This document shows, piece by piece, positions 60,672 through 64,000 of a DNA stretch of 64,000 nt. Positions within the stretch are counted from its first letter, which is position 1; each line of letters starts with the position of its first letter. The notes beneath the pieces are model-generated. The model did no database searches and was not told the origin of the DNA. It was given only the letters and a program-made list of their open reading frames with translations. The stretch covers positions 248,001 to 312,000 of the forward strand of contig NZ_JAMHIW010000005.1 in the NCBI RefSeq assembly GCF_023896955.1, given 5' to 3'. The position numbers were made by a program, and so were the translations under genes. This stretch comes from Micromonospora sp. RHAY321 (GTDB lineage: Bacteria > Actinomycetota > Actinomycetes > Mycobacteriales > Micromonosporaceae).

Positions 60672-61295
60672 GTGGGCGGCGGTGGGGAACTCCGCCCGGT
60701 CACCACCCGACCCGGCCCGGGGCTGCGGGTCGCGCGACTCGTCACCGAGGTGACCGCGCCGGCCGTGCTGGTGTCGCTGCTGATGGTCACCGTGAGCTGG
60801 CACAGCGCCCCGGTCGCCGCGCACGGCCTGGCGTGGGGGCTGCTCGCGACGATCTTCGTCACCGGCATCCCGTTCGCCTACATCGTCGGCGGGGTACGCC
60901 GTGGCCGGCTCACCGACCACCACGTCGGCCGCCGGGAGCAACGCCGGCTGCCGCTCCTGGTCGGCCTCGGCTCGGTCGCTGCCGGCCTGGCCCTGCTCGC
61001 CGTGCTCGGCGCACCTCGTCCGCTGCTGGCGCTGGCGGTGGCCGGTCTGGTCGGCCTGGTGGTCGCCGTGTCGGTGAGCCACTGGTGGAAGATGTCCATC
61101 CACTCGGCGGTGGCCGCCGGCACGCTGGTCATCCTGGCGCTGACCTTCGGTGCCCGGCTGCTCGTCGCCCTGCCGCTGCTGGCCGTGGTCGGCTGGTCCC
61201 GGGTGCGGCTGCGCGACCACACCGTGCCGCAGGTGCTGGCCGGCGGCGTGCTCGGCGCGCTGATCGCCGGGGTGGTCTTCGGCCTGCTGCGCTGA
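60672..61295 (+). CDS. PAP2-superfamily membrane phosphatase-like protein
   Basis: 207 residues, GTG after GGAGGGGGCGG. Five or six membrane segments. Motif remnants of type 2 phosphatidic acid phosphatases: WKMSIHSAVAAG (motif 2, with His but Ile in place of Gly) and SRVRLRDHTVPQVLAGG (motif 3, S-R-x3-x-x-H). Motif 1 (KxxxxxxRP) is not convincing: GRREQRRLPL is the nearest. The His of motifs 2 and 3 is retained. It may act on an isoprenoid or lipid phosphate, or be a diverged non-catalytic member. Confidence 0.8.
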   Translation: MGGGGELRPVTTRPGPGLRVARLVTEVTAPAVLVSLLMVTVSWHSAPVAAHGLAWGLLATIFVTGIPFAYIVGGVRRGRLTDHHVGRREQRRLPLLVGLGSVAAGLALLAVLGAPRPLLALAVAGLVGLVVAVSVSHWWKMSIHSAVAAGTLVILALTFGARLLVALPLLAVVGWSRVRLRDHTVPQVLAGGVLGALIAGVVFGLLR

Positions 61296-61306
61296 CCGGG
61301 CCTGAG

Positions 61307-61341
61307 ATCCGGGTCGGCGGCACGGGGCCGCCGACCCGGAT
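61307..61341. terminator. Terminator between PAP2 and hypothetical genes
   Basis: ATCCGGGTCGGCGGC (61307-61321) and GCCGCCGACCCGGAT (61327-61341) form a perfect 15-bp stem with an ACGGG loop between convergent genes. Confidence 0.85.
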
Positions 61342-61345
61342 GCTG

Positions 61346-62569
61346 TCAGGCGCCGTCGTCGGCGAGCCGGTGCCGGTTCGCCTCGATCCAGGCGTCGAGC
61401 GCGGCCGGGTCGTCCGGGTCCACGCCGTCGGCCATCAGCTGGGCGACGGCGGCGGTGGCCGGGCTGCGCCGCTCACCGGTGGAGTAGAGGCGGGCGAACT
61501 CCGGGACCATCTCCTCGATCGCCTCGTCGGTACGGGTGGCGGCCGACTCGGGCAGCCCGCGCTGGCGGGACGCGTACCGGGCCCAGGCGCGCAGCACCCG
61601 GGGCAGCATCGCCGCGTCGTCCATGTCCAGCACCGCGCGGCGGTGCACCCAGTCGAGCAGGAAGAGCCCGGACATCGCGGGGCTCCACCGCATCGGGTCG
61701 GCGTCCGGGAACGTCGCCGAGTGGTCCAGCAGCAGGCTCAGGCAGAAGTGCAGTGACGCCAGCTCCGGGCCGTCGATGGTGTCGAGCCCGAACCGGGCCG
61801 CCTCCGGGGCGGCCAGGAACCGCCGGACCAGGTCGGTGCGCTCGGCGGCGGTGAGTGGCTCGACCTCCGCCGGGCCGGTCGGGGCGGCGGCGGTGGGCAG
61901 CACCGCCAGCCGGGCGCCGACCAGCGCGCGGTCGGTGGCGAGGGAGCCCTCGCCCGGCAGTTCGCCCAGGTCGTCGGTGACGGCGAGATGCCGGGCCACC
62001 TCACCACGCAGCCGGGCCGGGTCCTCCGTGCGGAACCAGGTCAGCTCGTCGTCGGCGCACATCTGGCGGACCTGGTCCAGGATCCGTTCCGCCGGGCCGC
62101 CGACGAAGATGTCCTTGGTGATCCCGATGTTGTGGTCCACCAGTGCCACCAGCGCGTGCTCGGGGCCCCCGGTGGCGTCGTCGTAGGCGAAGGTGGCGAG
62201 GTAGGAGGTCTGGTCGCCGTACACGTCGCCGTACGCCCAACTGCCCGTGAGGTGCACCCGGCCGAGCTGCCCGGACCAGGCTGGCGCCTGGCTGCCCGGA
62301 CGCACCCGCTCGGTGCCCTCGGCGTTGGGCACGAGCGCGGCGAAGACCTGGCGGATGGTGGTCGCCGCCACGATCCGGCGGCGGGCGGTGGCGGTGAGGA
62401 ACCCGGTGACGAACTCCCGTACGGCGGTGTCGCGGTCGGTCTCCGCGATCGAGTAGACGCTACCCAGCAGCGCGCTGCCGAGCATCTCGGCGTCGAGCGC
62501 GGACTCCAGCTTGGTCACGTCGCGTGCGGCGTGCAGCACCGCGTCGTAAGGGGTCTGAGGCGTGGCCAT
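61346..62569 (-). CDS. Conserved hypothetical protein
   Basis: 407 residues, ATG. Segments such as RIVAATTIRQVFAALVPNAE, WAYGDVYGDQTSYLATFAYD and ALVALVDHNIGITKDIFVGG suggest an alpha-beta N-terminal half; the C-terminal half (about 230-400) is helical with LASLHFCLSLLLDHSATFPD and WVHRRAVLDMDDAAMLPRVL. No catalytic motif, membrane segment or signal peptide is evident. Proteins like this occur across actinobacteria without a known role. It shares a strand and near-adjacency with the GTPase gene, 57 bases away. Confidence 0.75.
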   Translation of the reverse strand: MATPQTPYDAVLHAARDVTKLESALDAEMLGSALLGSVYSIAETDRDTAVREFVTGFLTATARRRIVAATTIRQVFAALVPNAEGTERVRPGSQAPAWSGQLGRVHLTGSWAYGDVYGDQTSYLATFAYDDATGGPEHALVALVDHNIGITKDIFVGGPAERILDQVRQMCADDELTWFRTEDPARLRGEVARHLAVTDDLGELPGEGSLATDRALVGARLAVLPTAAAPTGPAEVEPLTAAERTDLVRRFLAAPEAARFGLDTIDGPELASLHFCLSLLLDHSATFPDADPMRWSPAMSGLFLLDWVHRRAVLDMDDAAMLPRVLRAWARYASRQRGLPESAATRTDEAIEEMVPEFARLYSTGERRSPATAAVAQLMADGVDPDDPAALDAWIEANRHRLADDGA

Positions 62570-62626
62570 GCTTCGACCCTACGCCGCCGGGAGGGTACGC
62601 AGAGGGGTAGCGAGCCGTGCGGGGCC

Positions 62627-64000
62627 TCAGCGCCGGGCGGCGTCCTTCAACGCGTCGCGTGCCTGCGCGTACGAGGCGAGCACGATCCGCACCGGGGCGA
62701 GCACGTACTCGTCGCCCACCCGGGCGACCTCGGCCGTCAGCCGCTGGTCGGCGCGGGCCCGGGCCCGACGGGCCGCCCAGCGCACCAGCGGCCGGGTCAG
62801 CGCCGCCACCAGCAACCCGGCGAGCAGCCCGCCGAGCAGTAGGAGGGTGGGCAGTGGCACCTGCCCGACCATCGGGTTGTCCAGGGCGGGCAGGCCGAGT
62901 GCCCGCAGCGCGTAACCGAGCACCAGCCAGCCGAGCCCCACCACGGCGGCCAGCGTCACCAGCCACTGCACGCCGCCGACCAGCCGCCACCAGAGCGGTC
63001 GTCGGCCCAGCCCGAGGTCGGTGCCGGCGACCGCGCGGTCCAACGCGTCCGGCAGGTCGCCGAGGCGGGACCGGGCGGCGGTGGTGACCGCGGCCGGCCA
63101 GGCGGCGGGCAGGTCGGCGGCGGCCCGGTCGGCCACCGCGCGGATAGCCAGGCCGAGCGCGGAGCGCTGGGCGGCCGTCGGGTCAGGCACCGAGGTCGCC
63201 GCGACCAGGCTTTCGGCCGGGTCGGCCTGGTCGCCGGCCGTGCCGGGCAGGTGGAGCCGGCGCAGCGGGTCCGGCCGCAGCCGTCGCCAGCCCCGGACCA
63301 CCGGCCAGCCGGTGGCGGCGCCGGCCCGATGCCGGTACGCCTGCTCCACCGCCTCGGTGACCGCCGGTACGCCGGCCGCGCCGGCCAGTGCGCGGTTCAG
63401 CCCGTCGACGGCGGTGTCGTCCGGTCCGCCCGCCGGTCGGGCCGAGCCGACCAGTTCGTCCAGCGCGGCGACCACACCGTCGACGTCACCGGCGAGCCGG
63501 CGCAGTGCCGCCTGCCGCTCGGCGACCGTCTGCTCCAGCGCGGTGCGCAGCCCGACCATCCCGGCCGGGTCGATGGCGGTGGTGGCCAGCAGGGGCACGT
63601 CGGTCAGCCCGTCGGCGTCGAGCAGCCGGCGCAGGTCGTCCAGGACCCGGGGAAGCTCGGCCGGGGGCAGCCGGTCGGCCTGGTTGAGCACTACCAGGGT
63701 GACGTCGCGGTGGCGGTGGAACTCGCGCAGGTAGCTGTCGTGGATCACCCGGTCGGCGTACTTCTGCGGGTCGACCACCCAGACCACCTGGTCGACCAGG
63801 CCGAGCAGCCGGTCGACCTCCAGCCGGTGGGACCGCTGCACCGAGTCGAAGTCGGGCAGGTCGAGCAGGATCAGCCCGTGCAGTGCGGTCTCGTCGTCCG
63901 CGTCCAGCGCGCTCTCCCGGACGAACCGGTGCCGGGGCAGTACGCCGACCCAGTCGAGCAGCCGGTTGGCGCCCTCCAGCGGCCCCCACACGCAGGCGTG
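62627..64000 (-). CDS. Membrane-associated GTPase, C-terminal part (cut by window end)
   Basis: The frame is open to the window edge; the N-terminus including the P-loop is outside. Visible 458 residues: G3-like LILLDLPDFDSVQRSHR, VVWVVDPQKYADRVIHDSYL and G4 in LVVLNQADRL with NxxD as NQAD. A helical region and two membrane segments near residues 325-395 (LVTLAAVVGLGWLVLGYAL and LLLLGGLLAGLLVAAL) follow. Dynamin-like or YfjP/Era-type membrane GTPase families have this order. The internal GTG near 63991 is not a start. Likely role in membrane or envelope organisation, inferred. Confidence 0.85.
   Translation of the reverse strand, partial: HACVWGPLEGANRLLDWVGVLPRHRFVRESALDADDETALHGLILLDLPDFDSVQRSHRLEVDRLLGLVDQVVWVVDPQKYADRVIHDSYLREFHRHRDVTLVVLNQADRLPPAELPRVLDDLRRLLDADGLTDVPLLATTAIDPAGMVGLRTALEQTVAERQAALRRLAGDVDGVVAALDELVGSARPAGGPDDTAVDGLNRALAGAAGVPAVTEAVEQAYRHRAGAATGWPVVRGWRRLRPDPLRRLHLPGTAGDQADPAESLVAATSVPDPTAAQRSALGLAIRAVADRAAADLPAAWPAAVTTAARSRLGDLPDALDRAVAGTDLGLGRRPLWWRLVGGVQWLVTLAAVVGLGWLVLGYALRALGLPALDNPMVGQVPLPTLLLLGGLLAGLLVAALTRPLVRWAARRARARADQRLTAEVARVGDEYVLAPVRIVLASYAQARDALKDAARR

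Noticed and set aside
1-64000. Prophage, insertion sequence, integrase or attachment site
   Set aside because: No transposase, integrase, capsid, portal or terminal inverted repeats were seen. The two tRNA genes have no adjacent integrase or duplicated 3' end that I could find.

Overview
The window is high-GC actinobacterial DNA, most consistent with the family Micromonosporaceae (Micromonospora or a close relative). The case rests on the very high GC, frequent GTG and TTG starts, the Ser/Thr-kinase and cell-division cluster in the order typical of actinobacterial origin-proximal DNA (tRNA-Leu, fhaA, fhaB, pstP, rodA, pbpA, pknA, pknB, then pabA/trpG-type gene, class E sortase, DUF881 and crgA), an XRE-DUF397 pair, and a c-di-AMP riboswitch ahead of a NlpC/P60 hydrolase. 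The placement is inference from gene content. I saw no prophage, insertion sequence, CRISPR array or antibiotic cluster.

Layout. 1-5.1 kb: a truncated PASTA protein, a second PASTA membrane protein, small hypotheticals and an XRE-DUF397 pair. 5.3-9.1 kb: a secreted subtilase with a P-domain, and a WecG-type glycosyltransferase coupled to a sugar-nucleotide epimerase. 9.2-23 kb: tRNA-Leu(CAG) and the growth/division cluster, whose genes overlap by 4 bases or abut. 23-28 kb: a membrane Fe-S oxidoreductase (EtfD-like) and two CNNM/CorC-type transporters. 28-32.6 kb: two paralogous NlpC/P60 hydrolases flanking an amidase; only the second carries the c-di-AMP riboswitch. 32.6-42.4 kb: dcd, a PPOX protein with a LexA-like box, an M43-type protease, tRNA-Gly(CCC), an LD-carboxypeptidase, two RibD/DHFR-like proteins around a VOC protein, an LLM flavin enzyme, ASCH, questin-oxidase-like and phosphoribosyltransferase proteins, and an RlpA-like protein. 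42.4-50.2 kb: a SpoIIE-type phosphatase, a FadE5-like acyl-CoA dehydrogenase, two DUF6458 proteins around a SixA-like phosphatase, a hemolysin-III protein and pxpBCA. 50.2-64 kb: a thioredoxin-NHL protein, a huge disordered LppU-like membrane protein, a 45-codon small gene, the three subunits of a 2-oxoacid dehydrogenase, a Pro/Thr-rich membrane protein, a PAP2 protein, a hypothetical and a truncated GTPase.

How the genes work together. The kinase, phosphatase, FHA and PASTA genes with RodA, PbpA and CrgA form the signalling and synthesis machinery for peptidoglycan at growth and septum sites; the NlpC/P60 enzymes, amidase, RlpA-like protein, LD-carboxypeptidase and sortase are matching wall-remodelling functions. 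The acyl-CoA dehydrogenase and the EtfD-like protein, 20 kb apart, share a near-identical 16-base palindrome (GTTACTG-N3-GGTAAC pattern) in their upstream regions, and a related palindrome precedes the hemolysin-III gene. This suggests an uncharacterised local regulon linking fatty-acid oxidation to electron transfer and membrane state, and is the most interesting regulatory signal found. Also notable are a textbook c-di-AMP riboswitch, a LexA-like box over a probably leaderless promoter, a perfect TGTGA-N6-TCACA site between two oxidoreductase genes, and many long perfect hairpin terminators without T-tracts.
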